Origin: Symsagittifera roscoffensis
Lineage: Eukaryota; Xenacoelomorpha; Acoela; Convolutidae
NCBI RefSeq assembly: GCF_963678635.1
Contig: NC_087071.1
Span: 39,759,797 to 39,823,796, forward strand
Direction: 5' to 3'
Length of the DNA: 64,000 nt
The translations under genes and the position numbers were made by a program. Positions 21,211-33,521 of this stretch are shown one piece after another. The stretch's first letter is position 1. The number at the start of each line of letters is the position of its first letter. The notes under the pieces were generated by a model. That model was not told the origin of the DNA. It searched no databases and saw only the letters and a list, made by a program, of their open reading frames with translations.

Positions 21211-22799
21211 AAGAAGAAAAACGAGACAGCAGAGATGAAATTGGTGAGGTAGACAATGGCCTAACAGCAACCACTGCATAAAGAGATACATGAATGACCA
21301 ACAATGCAAGGCATATGGAAACAGATACCAACAGACTATTTATAACTCGGAAGAAAGTGAAGAGAACACAAAATAGAACATTCACCAAAACACTCTGACA
21401 TAGAACAAATTTTCTGAAAAACAACAGAAAGAACAGCTACAATACATATCACCATGTTAGTACGTAATTGAAATCAATTTTTCAGGAGACAAGAATACAA
21501 AAAATGAGTTGTTTGATCAAAATACCTAAAAATAATAATCGCTCCGGAGGCAGCGAAAACAATGATATCCAAAAAAAATAATGAATAGATTGAAAAGTCA
21601 CTGAATCCTATTCCGTGGATGGAATTACAAAAGAGGAAACAAACAAGTAACCAAAGCTTCAACTTCGGAAGAGGGAACCTGTTACTTGTTACATTAATCC
21701 GTGACTGAATATGAAAATTTTTGACAAACAAGAGATATGTCATAAATAATGACATCCCATGTCTACTTGGCATTCAATTACTTGATATTAGAAATTAGAT
21801 TCATTAAGAGGCATTGAACGAAATATCTTAGGAAAAGATCAAGGTTAAAAAATTACCATCGACAATAAGCAGTGAAAATTGATCTTAATATACTCTCAAT
21901 TAGAACATCACAAAATGAAAAAGAATTGAAAACCTCTATTTAATTGATAGATTATTGAAACAAAGGACTGATCTAAAGAGAATGACTGATTTGCATATTA
22001 CATTAGGAAATGCATCCTATGGAAAATTGAAAATTTTTATCGACAGCACTCTAGTTTAAGAGAATTTATCGAAATCAAACAAACAAATTGAACAGATGAT
22101 CCAAAAAGTCGTGAATACATGCAGTGAGTGGTCTAGATATACTAGAATTAGTAGGACTAACAAAATCACGATTCAAAAAGTATTGATTTCAATCAAAATT
22201 TTACCATAAAACTTGACGGAACGGAATGACCCCGCAAAAGAGAAAAAATCTATAATATTACATATGGTGGATTAATACTTGCGACTGAGTTTAGCCGCAT
22301 TTATTCCTTCAAAGGAACCAAAAGACATAATGATTGCCAATCATGAAATGGGTCACAAAGTTTGCCCTCCCTCTCCAGACCATTTCTCCAATACCTTGGG
22401 CGAGATTTCAATAATGATTTCCTGCTACAATGATTTCAAGTTTCGGTCGCATAATCAAAACTACAACTGGGAGTAAGAGACACAATGGAAAGCTCAAAAA
22501 CATCATAAAAATTTGAAAAGTTACAAAAAAATGACAAAAAACATTGACCTGTTATTAGCATATGCTAATATTGCACAAAAAAGCACCTTGATATTAATGG
22601 TGTATCATTTTTCCAGAGAGTGTACGGAATAAATCCTGCGATTAATACACTGATTCAAGAGGAAGTTTATAAGTGGTTAGATAATGCAAAAACCAAGACA
22701 TTCAGGAACTAAAAACATTTCTCAACACAATTCAGGCTGTTGGTGAAGCTTTGTGAATGCTGAAAACGAAGAGAAACTCAAAAGAAAGAATCAAAAATT

Positions 22800-25700
22800 A
22801 ACTTTCAACAAATTTAAACCCGTTGATGTAGTAAGACACGATAGAAAAGTTTATGGAAAGAACATGTGGTTAGGCACTGCAAAAGTAGTAATGGGCGAGG
22901 GTGCAAATGTAATGATTAAAAAAATGTAAAAGAATTTTACATACACATTACACTAAACATACTTATGCACAGGTTTGGGCACAAATAGACCCAATAACCT
23001 CATCTAACACCCGCCAGAGAATCATCAACCCTCAAACACAGAACAGTGTATCATATTACGATTGCCAGACGACGATTAGATCTCACCCTGACTTGCATTT
23101 CCAAATGTTGGAAGGGTGAGGACATCAGCCTCGAATAAATTTCTAATTCAAGTGAATTAAGTGAACAAAACGTATTATATCAGAGCGGAAATTTTTGGCA
23201 TGATCAGATTGACGCAGCTTATGACGCAATAAGCTCAACTGTAACTAAAACTATCAAAACAGGTCAAAACAGAACAAGAAATCATTTCCGGACAGATACA
23301 GTTCGATTCAAGTTGAACGGATGATAACAGAAACAGAAAGTGTGAGTGAGATATCGAAAGAATATAGCGTCTTGCGAGATCTATCTACAAGAGTATTTCT
23401 ACCAAATTGTTAGAGAGGACCGGACGAATATTCATCTGATTATACAAGGCTTGCGAATTTATCTACCTATGAACGAAAATTTCTTTTTTAAATGACTATT
23501 TATAGAAGATACAAATTTGCGAACAACACCAGAAACAAAGAAGTGTAGAAAGGATACAGACTCTAAGTTGTGACGGAAAGGAGCAGGAGAAACAGAAAGA
23601 AATTGACAAGAAGCTGGAACCGAGAGGAAACATTAGAAAGAACTATCAATTTACCGTAATCACCCCAAATCACATACAAAAAACGAAGCCATTTGTTTCA
23701 TAACCACTGTGCGAGCATGGGGATATGAAATTGTCAGCGAAACTGATGACAACAGTGGAGTAGCCCTTCGACCAGTTCTACAAAGCGCAAAAACATAAGA
23801 TCGAATGGATCGATCTCTAGAAAGAGGAACAGATAAAGGTCGACAAGCAGGTATAACAAGTATAACAAAGACAAGCTCAAATAGCAGAGTACTAGAAGAG
23901 GTCCCGAAAAAGCAGCCAAGAAATCTAACGGGGCTTTCCCAGATCAAAAATTGGATAGCACAGATCAAACCGGTTTAACAGAAATGGAAACCGAATGGGT
24001 CCGTTAGTGGTGAGGAAGAAAACACCTAGAATGTCAACTGGTCAGATACTAAATCAAGATGCCCAACAACACCGACAACAAACGAGAGAAGCAAGACCTA
24101 AGGATCATTTTAGGAGCCCTTACACTTGGGAAATGAAATCTAAAATTGGGGACCGGCGATGACGCGAAACAAAACGGCGGATACGACACCAACGAAGAGA
24201 TAAGAAGTGAAGAAGATCAAGTAAGAGTGGAGAACTGCAAATCACCACCAACCAGAGGCAGAAAAAGAAAAAAATACGAGACTCACGAGATAAGCAGAAC
24301 CAATTCCCTTCGGAATACCGGACTTGATTGCAGCCACTGAAGTAGCCTCGATGAAAGAATTGGGGAGGTTTTGAAACGGCAAGACAAAAAGAATTACAAG
24401 GGTGGAAGTCGTATGGTGTAAATAAGGAGGTCGCTGAAATTGGAACGATCAGAACGGACAGAAGGTACTCAAATGCAGATGGAAAGTGGCACAGGATGGA
24501 AAGTGGCAGCTGAAAAGTGGCACAGGTCGATGCCAGGGAGCTTAAAAGCAGTTTCACAATCAAAAGAGTCATGGAGAAGAAAGAAAACATTTCTTTGGAT
24601 AAGTACGAACCAAAAAATTTAAAATCCGCCTTTTAATTTGCGACTTTGATAATGGCACACAAAAAATGGACTTCGAGCTCTGTCGATGTTAGTAAATCCT
24701 TCCTACAACCGGACAGCATTTGCTGACCAGTCTATATTTCCCCACCAAGGGAAGCAGGTACATCTATCGTGACATTATAATAACTGAATAGAGCCGCTTA
24801 TGGACTAGCAGATTGATTGGTACACTACCATTATCAGAAAGCTCCACCAAGTAGGAACTAAGTAATTCAGCATAACCCACTGTTTTTTGTACGCAACTGA
24901 CAGGGCAACAGCATCGGGTTACAAGCGCTGCATGTAGATGAAATAATTTTCACAGGCACGGATGATTTCCATGCTAAAATTTAAAAGGAGGTACAAGAAA
25001 CCAACACAGGGAGCGTCAAGAAGGCGAATTTTTATTTCGTGGAGTGGAGATCAACACCGAAACAGACCAAGAAATCAGAAACTATGGCAGGATAACACCC
25101 ACACCTACGGAGGGCAAAAGTGGAGAAATAATTGAAATTCAAGGAGTTACAGGCAATGATGAGACCGGCATAACACCAGAGCAAGTGACCCTAGTACGAA
25201 GAATGATACGACAACTGCAATGGGCAATAACACTATCGAGACCAGATCTAGCAAAAAAGCCAATTGATTGTTTATCCTCATTAAACACTAGACCACTTAT
25301 TGGAATTGCGAGAAAATTAATCCTGATTGTGAAGAACTACAAATCTAGAAAGCAACAGCAGATCATGATTAGACCAATGACGGGACCCCTAGAGACGGAA
25401 GTTTACACTGACGCCAGCTACACTGGAAGAGCGACAATGGGCAAGTAGGAATCATTCGTCAGAAGAACTCAGCATCAGTAGCAGTTTTCCATTGCTCAAG
25501 GAAGACCATAATCAGAGCGAAGAATGATATGTTTGAAGCAAAATTTCAACCCACGAGGCATCTGACAGACGAAATCGTAGCTTGGAAAGCGCTAACTCAT
25601 ACATCATCCATCTATCAGAAACTTTTACGAAACACCAAATATTCACAGATGGTCTGAGTGTCAGAGCTAGAGTGTACTCACCTAAATAGAAAGCATCCAA

Positions 25701-25870
25701 AGCAGAAGAGACGCAGCCCTAATGAGATCACTAAGCTACTATGAAGGAAATGACATAGTGATTTTCCACTCAGAAAATCAGCTGGCTGACTGCTTGACCA
25801 AAGCCATGAACGGAGATGCATTGTTAGATGTCATGATGGATCTTTACAATACACACCAAAGCATGACTGG
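22800..25870 (+). pseudogene. Copia pol remnant (integrase tail, RT, RNase H)
   Basis: Recognisable blocks in order are an integrase-tail block VVRHDRKVYGKNMWLGTAKV (about 22830-22890), an RT block DVSKSFLQ near 24680, the catalytic-box region LHVDEIIFTG (near 24930; the usual YVDD is degenerate), the open frame 25044-25448 with the RNase H start YTDASYTG, and the terminal LADCLTKAMNGD near 25785. Stops and frameshifts separate all of them. The protease and integrase core are not recognisable. Confidence 0.7.
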
Positions 25871-26332
25871 ACCTTCATAGTGCGGATGATAGAGCCATCT
25901 AGAGCCTACAAAAGAACAAAGAGGGGAAGAACAAAGAAAACGAAAGCAAACAAATTAACTGGACAGAAAGGTCTATGACCAGAGCGAGCGAACAACCATC
26001 TACAAATGTAGATGAACGAAGGACACGAAGGACTATGATTCAACCAACAGGCAACTATGGACAGCGAGAGAGAAAGTCGAAGAGAGTGAGACGGAGACGG
26101 AGACGCAGGAAGACAAGGAAATAATGGTTGAAACTCAGGAACTCAGGATACAATGGAGTAAAGTTGACGTTAAAAGAAGCTGAAAATGAATCAAGTAAAA
26201 AAACTCATATCCCTAAGTTATTTGGATGTTTGATGAGACCTTACATTTTGGTTCAATGAAGCAATACTATGTAAAACTAGTTTTTTTTTGCTATTACAAA
26301 TTGTAATTTCACTACCCTAGGAGCCGGCGGGA

Positions 26333-26474
26333 TGTGAGGAATGTTATTTATTTATATGATTGAATTTGGCCTCTAAAAGAGAAAGAACGACTTTCACAAG
26401 TCTAGAAAAGAAATGAGAGAATCATATCATGAGTTAATACGTTACTAAGAAGTTGTCCTCTTATCAAATAGTGT
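26333..26474 (+). repeat. Copia 3' LTR, cut short by a later insertion
   Basis: It starts TGTGAGGAATG right after the purine tract GGAGCCGGCGGGA and ends at TATCAAATAG, where the giant element's LTR begins (TGTAACATTCG). About 50 bp that follow TCAAATAG in the 5' LTR are missing and were not found beyond the gap. Confidence 0.55.
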
Positions 26475-27812
26475 AACATTCGCCCGGAAGATACATATCG
26501 ACGGAAAACAAAACTAAGTCCTAAGACGACCGGCTAACGTCGAAGCAGAGTTCTGCATGCTTTTCACCGTCTCTACCAAGCCAGTACTTTCGGTGGTCTT
26601 TCTTACATCGGGTCGACAAAAACGTTACTGTTCTCCGGCTTTGACCAGAACGCTCAAATTAACTAGTTTACCTGCAAATAGTGAGCTCATGGCTGGGTCC
26701 CAGTACCCCCAGACCACGAGGTCACTCCTAAAAACAGGGCTACTACTACTTATTGAATTATTATTGTTTTTGTTCAGTAGATAAAAATCATCATCTCCAT
26801 CGAAGATGGATCAACCCTTTCCCCCAAACTTCTACCTCCTCATCCTTATCAAAAATGAATCCGAATATCAATTAAATTCAAGTCAGGACATGACAGGAAG
26901 CTAAAAGTTTATGGAACAGGATAAAAGTTTCAGTTCCTTTACCCTTCCGGATTGACGAATCCGCTGAATCAAGCTCGTTAATCTTGATTTCTTCTTAATC
27001 CGGAAGGCTGTCTTTCACCCTTCACCGTTGTTCGCAACGGCCTTGCAACTATTGTAGCGGCACAATAGTTGCAACTCGGAGTGTTCTCTGTTACTCTGTA
27101 ATTCGTTGTCGTTTTTCAATCTCGATTTCGTAGTTGTTGTCAGCGCAGCTAATTTTGTTCTGTTTGTTTTTAGCTTTTTTGCCAAAATGGCCGTTTCTGA
27201 CGTTTCTCAGAAATGTTATGTAATCACTTCGAAAATAATTCAAAATTTTGAATTCCAGAATCCCTCAACCTTCACGTTTTGTTCAATCGTTCAAATAACG
27301 CTCTTAACTTCAACAATCACCAATTCGGAAGGCTCACTGCTAAAAATTCGAAGTCTGCAGAAATTGCATTTTGGCCATTCTGGTCGAACGTCACATACTC
27401 CCCGGACAGTCCGGTCAAGGTCCTCATTGAATCTCGCAATGTTCGTATAATCGGCACAGTGTCATCGAACAGAATTTGCAAAATGCACGTAATCACTTTT
27501 ATCCACGTCACATCGACTCACTGCAGAATACAAATGGTATCATATTATATCACTAGAGCCTTCAAATTCTTTCATTCATCTGCACACTGAGGATTTGACA
27601 TAAGATAAAAATGTCTTTTCTGACTCCCAATGTCAATGTCCTGATTAAAAACTTTTTCTCTTAAATTTAAAAAATGCTGGTTTGCAGGACAGTCCTGCCA
27701 ACCAACAAGCTAAAATTATCCTACTATGCTCCTTCCCTTCGGAAATCTTGCTTATTTATTGTCCTGAATATTAAAACTAAGAAACTGTGTGGTTAGAAAG
27801 AACAATGTAACA
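26475..27812 (-). repeat. 3' LTR of the giant element
   Basis: On the plus strand it begins TGTAACATTCGCC and ends AACAATGTAACA; read on the minus strand the ends are TGTTACATTG and CGAATGTTACA. They form an almost perfect 9-bp terminal inverted repeat with the canonical TG...CA. On the minus strand the sequence GAAGAGGGAGAT (27824-27813), a polypurine tract, stands directly upstream. The same LTR end recurs at 41388-41410, next to the assembly gap. Confidence 0.7.
26943..27074. other. Cluster of three hairpins in the LTR
   Basis: Hairpin 1: CCTTCCGGATT (26943-26953) pairs with AATCCGGAAGG (26997-27007) and encloses AATCAAG/CTTGATT. Hairpin 2: CCGTTG-TTCG-CAACGG (27025-27040) has a UUCG-type tetraloop. 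Hairpin 3: TTGCAACTATTGT (27043-27055) pairs with ACAATAGTTGCAA (27062-27074). All stems are perfect. The position suggests structured LTR RNA, perhaps for polyadenylation or packaging. Confidence 0.7.
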
Positions 27813-28266
27813 ATCTCCCTCTTCAAGAGATTACTCAAGTCTTTCATGTCACCACAAAGTGATCAGTCGTCCTAAGTGATTAAAAACAATCATGCAGGCT
27901 GGAATATTTAAATATACTTTCCTCTTAAGCCTTTCTAAATAAATAATAAGTGTCTCTAAAGCCACATCGCTAAAATCAAAATGCAAATTTATAAATGCAA
28001 CAAATTCTCCATCGTTCAAAACACAACTAAATGTTTCAGTTTTCAATTACAACTTGGTTGTTTGGTTTCTCACTTGAGTTTTTCACACACATAAAACAAT
28101 TCTGAGTTTTTCTTTCCATCACTTCTTTGTTTTCTTCTTTTTCGTCGTTTAGAATTTCTAAAACTTCTGGATTCTTGTAATTTTCTTTCGTGTTGCCTCT
28201 TGTCTTCTCGTCCATTTGTCAATGTTCCATTTCTTCTTCCTGTGATACTGACTCTGCACTTTCAGT
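27813..28266. other. 3' untranslated part of the giant element
   Basis: AT-rich stretch between the end of the second long frame and the LTR. It contains the putative polypurine tract (27813-27824, on the minus strand) and no open frame of note. Confidence 0.5.
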
Positions 28267-31244
28267 CTATGTGTCCTGCAACACATCGTTAGCTATCCTG
28301 ACGCTGTTGGAAGCAGTCCTCCAACACTTCTGCTCTTCTACCCTCTGTTTACAACAAGGTAGGGGATCCACGTTAGATTCTCTGTTCCTGCAGAAGCTGT
28401 TGTGGAGACACAACGTCACATTTCTCTCCAAATCTTCCTTCAACATCTCCGCCTTCTCCTTTCCACTACGCGCACTAGTCCTGGAAATTCTTTTCACTGC
28501 GGTGGTCACTGCATTCCGATGAGTCACGAAAGCTCGCTTGAAGGCTCCCGCTCCAATGTCCAGCTGATATCCACTGTACACTCTGCCGTGCTTCGACATA
28601 TGCTTCTTAGCATACTCGTACAACCATCCAGTCATGTCAGCTCTGAACCATGGCATCAATCGTTTTCTTGCCCATATCCTCTTCACTTCCATCGGAATGT
28701 TCAGAATTTTGCACATTGTTTCAAAAAGATCTAAATCTTTTAGACAATCCAACTTCTGCAACTGTTCTCTCGTTGGCGCTTCCTGTCTGTTGTTTTCTCT
28801 CACATGAGCCTCCAACCACCGTATCGCCATCATAACTCCCACTATCACTATTGTTATGGGCTGTGATGAGTCTGGTAAACCCATGGAGAGCAGCTCTCCA
28901 GAGTCCCAGATCAACATCAGATTACTACGCTTGGGATACCACCAAGTCTGTAACAAGCAGTGGCAAGGAAACTCATCATGTGTCAACATGATGCTCCTCC
29001 AATTACGTTTTCCCGAAGCTTCCAGTAATGGTTCCACTTCCATCATCACTCGGTGGACTTCATCGTTTTTGTCTACTGTATTGTAATCCGTAACCGTTGA
29101 TCCTCTCTGTTTCTGTCTCTCAAAATCACTGAAGTTCCCGCTCACGTATCCCATGAACTTCTTTCCCAGTATCGATTCCAACTCTTCCTTGGTTCTTTCT
29201 GGAACTGCTGAGAACATCTTACAAAGCAACTCATAAGATTTTTCAGACATTCTTGTCAGTCTCACACATTTCGGTACTGAGAAGGCTTGATCCACGATCG
29301 TTCTCGTACTCTTCACATCCACAGCTACGAAATGTACAGGGTATCTACTCTTGCACATTGGAGCCAATGTTGAACCAACCAAATATCGGGCTCCTGATGG
29401 TCTACAATAAGTCTCACTGTGTCTGATATTCATTTCCGTCTCGATCGCTTCCCTCCATTTTCCTATGTATTTCTGCTTAGTCTGCAGAACTCCTGGGAAC
29501 ACTTCTACACTGATGGCTGTGACCATCTCATGTTTCTGTTCTAGATTCAATAGTGACTCCACAGAACCAAACATGCTGTAGAATCCTAGTGCAGTCACTA
29601 GATTCACATCGGTTCCTCCATGACAATCCGCTATCAGTTCCGTTTCTGTCCTTGCTTTCATCACGACATTCCCAAACAATACCGTTAATTGCTTGTGTTG
29701 CTTTTCCAGGGTCTTCACACAGTCCAGACCTCCACAAACGTGACCTTCCAGTCCACAGACTTCCGCCAGACAGCTACCAGGTTTAACCCAGTCTTCTGGT
29801 CCCCAGCCAGGCAACTCCACTTTATCTTCCCCGTTGCTTCTAGAGGCCGTGGTCATCACATTATATATGATGTTAAGGTCACGCAGGTTACAGTCTGCAT
29901 TCAATTCCCTCTGCACGTCCTGTGTCGCTCGCAGTATCGATTCAGCGTTGGGACTAGGACAACATGATGGCCTCATCAATTCCCACACCAACATTAAAAT
30001 CGTCCTCAGCAATTCATCCGAGATTCCCAACCCAAACTCCACTCTTTTGTCGGACTTTGGTACGGAAGGTGCAGTCACCTCTTCCTCCAAGATCAACCCC
30101 AATTTATTCTGAGGATTGGTAGCGCTCTTTATCGTTACGATTCTCGACATCCAGAATCTTAGCAACACTGCTTGCTCGTAATCAAAGAAGCAATCGCGTA
30201 TGTCTTCACTCAGGAACGGGTTATACGCCATTCCTACGACTCCGGATACGTAGCTGTACGACTTCTTCTTAATTGGTCCACAGTATTCACTGGACTTCGG
30301 CAATGCCCCCATAGATTCTTTGGTGAGTCTCAGCTCCTTGTTCGAGAATCTTCTTATTTCGTCTATCTTTCTCATGGGCTCCAACTCCTCGGGTTCTTTC
30401 ATGTTTACCCTCATCGGTTTGCTTTGATGCATATCCAGCAGTGCTAGCAAGAGTAAGGCTTTCGCTCGTGCATCGCCCTCCCTCAGCATCTTGACACAGG
30501 TATTCAATGCTGGTACCGAGATCTGTTCTATCATGAACCGAATGAAACAGAGAGCGTCTTTCCGATTCGCAAACGCTATTGCTGCTCCTTCTTGGATCAT
30601 CAGATCCCTCAGGTTTGTCATAAGGAAAACCTTCTCTTCCTTTGATCTCTTCCTTTCTTCCGAATCGTACTCTTCGCGAGTCAGTCCCATCAGGCACCAT
30701 GCAAATCTCAATTGCAACTCTGTCCTCACATAAGGCACTGCCATGAGAGCATGTATTTTCGGCGCAGTCCTCATTTCTTCTTCAAAGTATCGTAATACTA
30801 CTGCTTTCCATGGAAGGCTCACCAACTGCTCTATCGTCTCTGCCTGTATCTCAGACGACGCTAAGGTCCCGTACGCCTTTTGCTTGAGGGTGGTGCCTTG
30901 TAACATCGTTTCCAGATAACCCTCCATGGCACCCTTGTCTTCTAAAGCCATCAAATACCCTCTAGCCGAGTTTTGGTTTTCCAACATCTCCATGTATTTC
31001 CAACACTCCTTCTGGATTTATAGCCTGTTGACTTTATCCCCGCCATGAGAATGGGTGGCACCATCGTTATATCAGTCAGCATCTTATCTGTGCCGGTCAA
31101 TTGATAGTCACTTTGTCCCAAATCCATGATCTCTTCGACTCGCTTTCTCTTTGCTGAATTCGCAGCTTTCACCGATATCTCTGAATCCACCTTCGTTTTT
31201 CCTACTGTTCTCGGCATTACTCTGCTGCCTAACTTCATTTTCAT
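28267..31244 (-). pseudogene. C-terminal part of the env-position megapolyprotein
   Basis: The main frame is 908 codons (30993-28267), preceded by a 97-codon frame (31244-30951) that overlaps it in another phase, so one frameshift lies near 31020. The protein is mostly helical-looking, with hydrophobic stretches (ITIVIVGVMMAIRWL) and a Cys-rich tail (HNSFCRN...PLPCCKQ...QKCW). I recognise no enzyme domain. A DSGELLSMG/IVIVG pair could be a relic of the SGNH-like pattern seen upstream, but this is weak. It belongs to the same reading unit as 31430-35901. Confidence 0.65.
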
Positions 31245-31410
31245 TTCGGCGCAGTCCTCATTTCTTCTTCAAAGTATCGTAATACTACTGCTTTCCATGG
31301 AAGGCTCACCAACTGCTCTATCGTCTCTGCCTGTATCTCAGACGACGCTAAGGTCCCGTACGCCTTTTGCTTGAGGGTGGTGCCTTGTAACATCGTTTCC
31401 AGATAACCCT
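30757..31410. repeat. 167-bp duplicated segment (30757-30923 and 31244-31410)
   Basis: Both copies start at TTTCGGCGCAGTCC and end at CCAGATAACCCT, and they look identical. The first sits in its proper place in the 908-codon frame. The second is joined at 31410/31411 to a different part of the polyprotein, so the upstream frame ends in out-of-phase duplicate sequence. An intervening segment of the coding region appears to be lost here. Confidence 0.9.
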
Positions 31411-33521
31411 GTGATATGCTGCAGTGAGACGAGGCACTCTGGTTAATTCACCATTCGTTTTGTCATAGGGCCTCAGATTCCACAACTTCGGAAACACTTC
31501 GACGTGTCCTCTCTCTACTTCTCCCATGCGATCACGGAAGTGATCGTCAAAATTGATAACTGTCATCACTGGTTCTGATATTTTCGCAAATAACAGATCT
31601 TCGCTCATGAGTTCCCGCAACGTGCGCTGCTCACACCAGTTCAGTGCACTACCGTCCACCGCTGATATGAGGTTCAGGTGCAGCACCGATCTCCTATACG
31701 CTTCCACTTTAAAATCTGGGAACGCAAACGTGACCGCTGGTCCATAGATCACTGTCACGAACTCCGTGACTCCTCTGATCAGCGCCAAGGGATCGTTTCT
31801 CATGGCTAAGCTCAGATCGGTTAGCAGAGGCATGCCTCCAACGCATCGTCTGATATCCTCCTCTTTCTCAATAGTCTGATCTTCCCCCGTTCCGAAGCGA
31901 TTTTGTTGTAAGAGGTATTGGATAAGAGTGTGTCTCAAGTCTCTTATCTTATTCCACGAGTCCGTGGATTTCTTCATATCCAAGTTCCTCACTCTCTCTT
32001 TCATCTGCTCCGGGCAACGCGTCAATCCCATTACTCCTCCCAAGTTTCCGTGGGTAATCGCAATCAACGTCAGAAGTCCATCTAACCGCAAATTCTGGAT
32101 CCCTTCGGTGAGGAGCAGCACCGGTCCCTTCACAAAACTCTGTGCTCCAAACGTCACGAACAAGGCTATCAGTTCCACTATTGATATTTCCACTAATGCT
32201 TGGAGGAATTCCTTGATCAGGTAATGAGAAACTTTCGGGTAGACTTTTGCCAAGAAGGACGCGGTCCAACCGGCTCCCAACCCTTCCAACATGCTGTCTG
32301 TCCTTTCAAAGCCTTCCTGTTCCTTCAGTTTCTGGGTCCAGAAGGTTTCCAAGGTGATTTGACACATTCTATTTGTGAATTCCGCGGTCTTTTCTTCGGC
32401 ATTTTCCGCCAGATTCACTTCCTTCAACAAGTAAGCATGGATCTTCGTGATCATCACAGGGCCTTGCTCAAAAGCATCTGCACCCAATGCCGCTACTCGA
32501 GGATTCAGGTGTAGCCACTGGTTGGCTTCCTGCTTGGTCCTCAAAACCATCGCTTCCAGTTGAGCTCTCGTCTCTAGTGACTTCTTTCTTTTCGCGCTCT
32601 CCCCTGTTTTTTCCATTGCTCGGAACCACAAGTCGTTCGACATCGATACGATTACTCGATGGTCATCGTCTATCCCCGACTTCAATTTGAGCTGTCTACT
32701 GAAATTGGACAGTTCCAATCCCAGCACTTCATCCAATACTAACATGTGCAGCGCATGGTCCTTGAATCCTCTCATCGCGATTGAGATATCTGACCACACT
32801 GCAGGTAGTTCCGCCCTGAGTGGTCTCAGGTTCTCCATCTCTATCATGCGATTTGGGGCTGATATGATCACATCATATATTCTTTCTGACAGCAAGGTCA
32901 CAATCGCATACACGAATTTCAGTCCGTCTGGGAGACATGCGTACCCCGGAGATAACGCGAACACTATTTTCGGTGTTATCTTGTTGAACGCCCCTTCTTT
33001 CGTTGCATCCACCACTTCGCCCATCGACTCAAGGATGTCCTTTATTGCTGGCCATACTGCATTCTCCGCCGTTGTAGGATCTCTGATTCTGCTCAGAAAA
33101 CCTCACTGTGTAGATGGTCACTGATGCCAGCAAACACGATCGTGATTGGGTTCATCTCCGCTTGTCTTTGTACCCCTATTGCCATGGATACTGCCTGCAG
33201 TAGATCCAGGTCGACCGCTGCCATTTTTATGATGTCTGGCCAGAACAGAGACTTGGAAGTGTGCACGAACTCTGAATTCGCCACAATCATGATCTTCGCC
33301 TTCCTTCTTATTTCTGCCTTGTCATAGGCGGCGAATATGGTTTCGTCTTTCTTTATCGCTTTCAGTCCGCCATACCTTTGGACATCACCATCCTGATTTA
33401 CTAACTTCGGGTATACTCTCTCCTTCACTTGACCAGGGGGTGCCGTCACTTGCCTGAACATCTTCACATGTTGTCCAATCGGCGCTCTCGTTGTCAGAAA
33501 TCTTCGTGGTCTTTCCTCTCA
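31348..33521 (-). pseudogene. Central part of the env-position megapolyprotein
   Basis: Frames 33467-33093 and 33024-31348 are continuous apart from one single-base shift near 33095. The first is in the same phase as the SGNH frame upstream and is separated from it only by one in-frame TGA at 33519-33521. It holds KIMIVANSEF and ITIVFAGISDHLHS, which resemble SGNH blocks I and III without the full catalytic set, so it could be an inactive hydrolase-like module. The rest is alpha-helical, with amphipathic and hydrophobic segments (VEISIVELIALFVTFGAQ, LDGLLTLIAITHGNLGG). No known domain was recognised. The last 27 codons are duplicated sequence (see 31244-31410). Confidence 0.65.

Larger units (their letters stand above)
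19924..26474 (+). mobile_element. Decayed Ty1/copia LTR retrotransposon
   Basis: Layout: 5' LTR (19924-20103), PBS (20104-20116), gag (20250-20800), zinc knuckle (21164-21210), integrase tail (about 22800-22930), RT (24670-25200), RNase H (25390-25870), purine-rich tract (26320-26332) and a truncated 3' LTR (26333-26474). Many stops and frameshifts show an old copy. Its 3' LTR is interrupted at 26475 by the LTR of the giant Gypsy-like element, so this copy is the older of the two. Confidence 0.75.

Noticed and set aside
26943..27074. A self-cleaving hammerhead ribozyme in the LTR
   Set aside because: The stems are perfect hairpins, but the conserved CTGATGA and GAAA core is absent.
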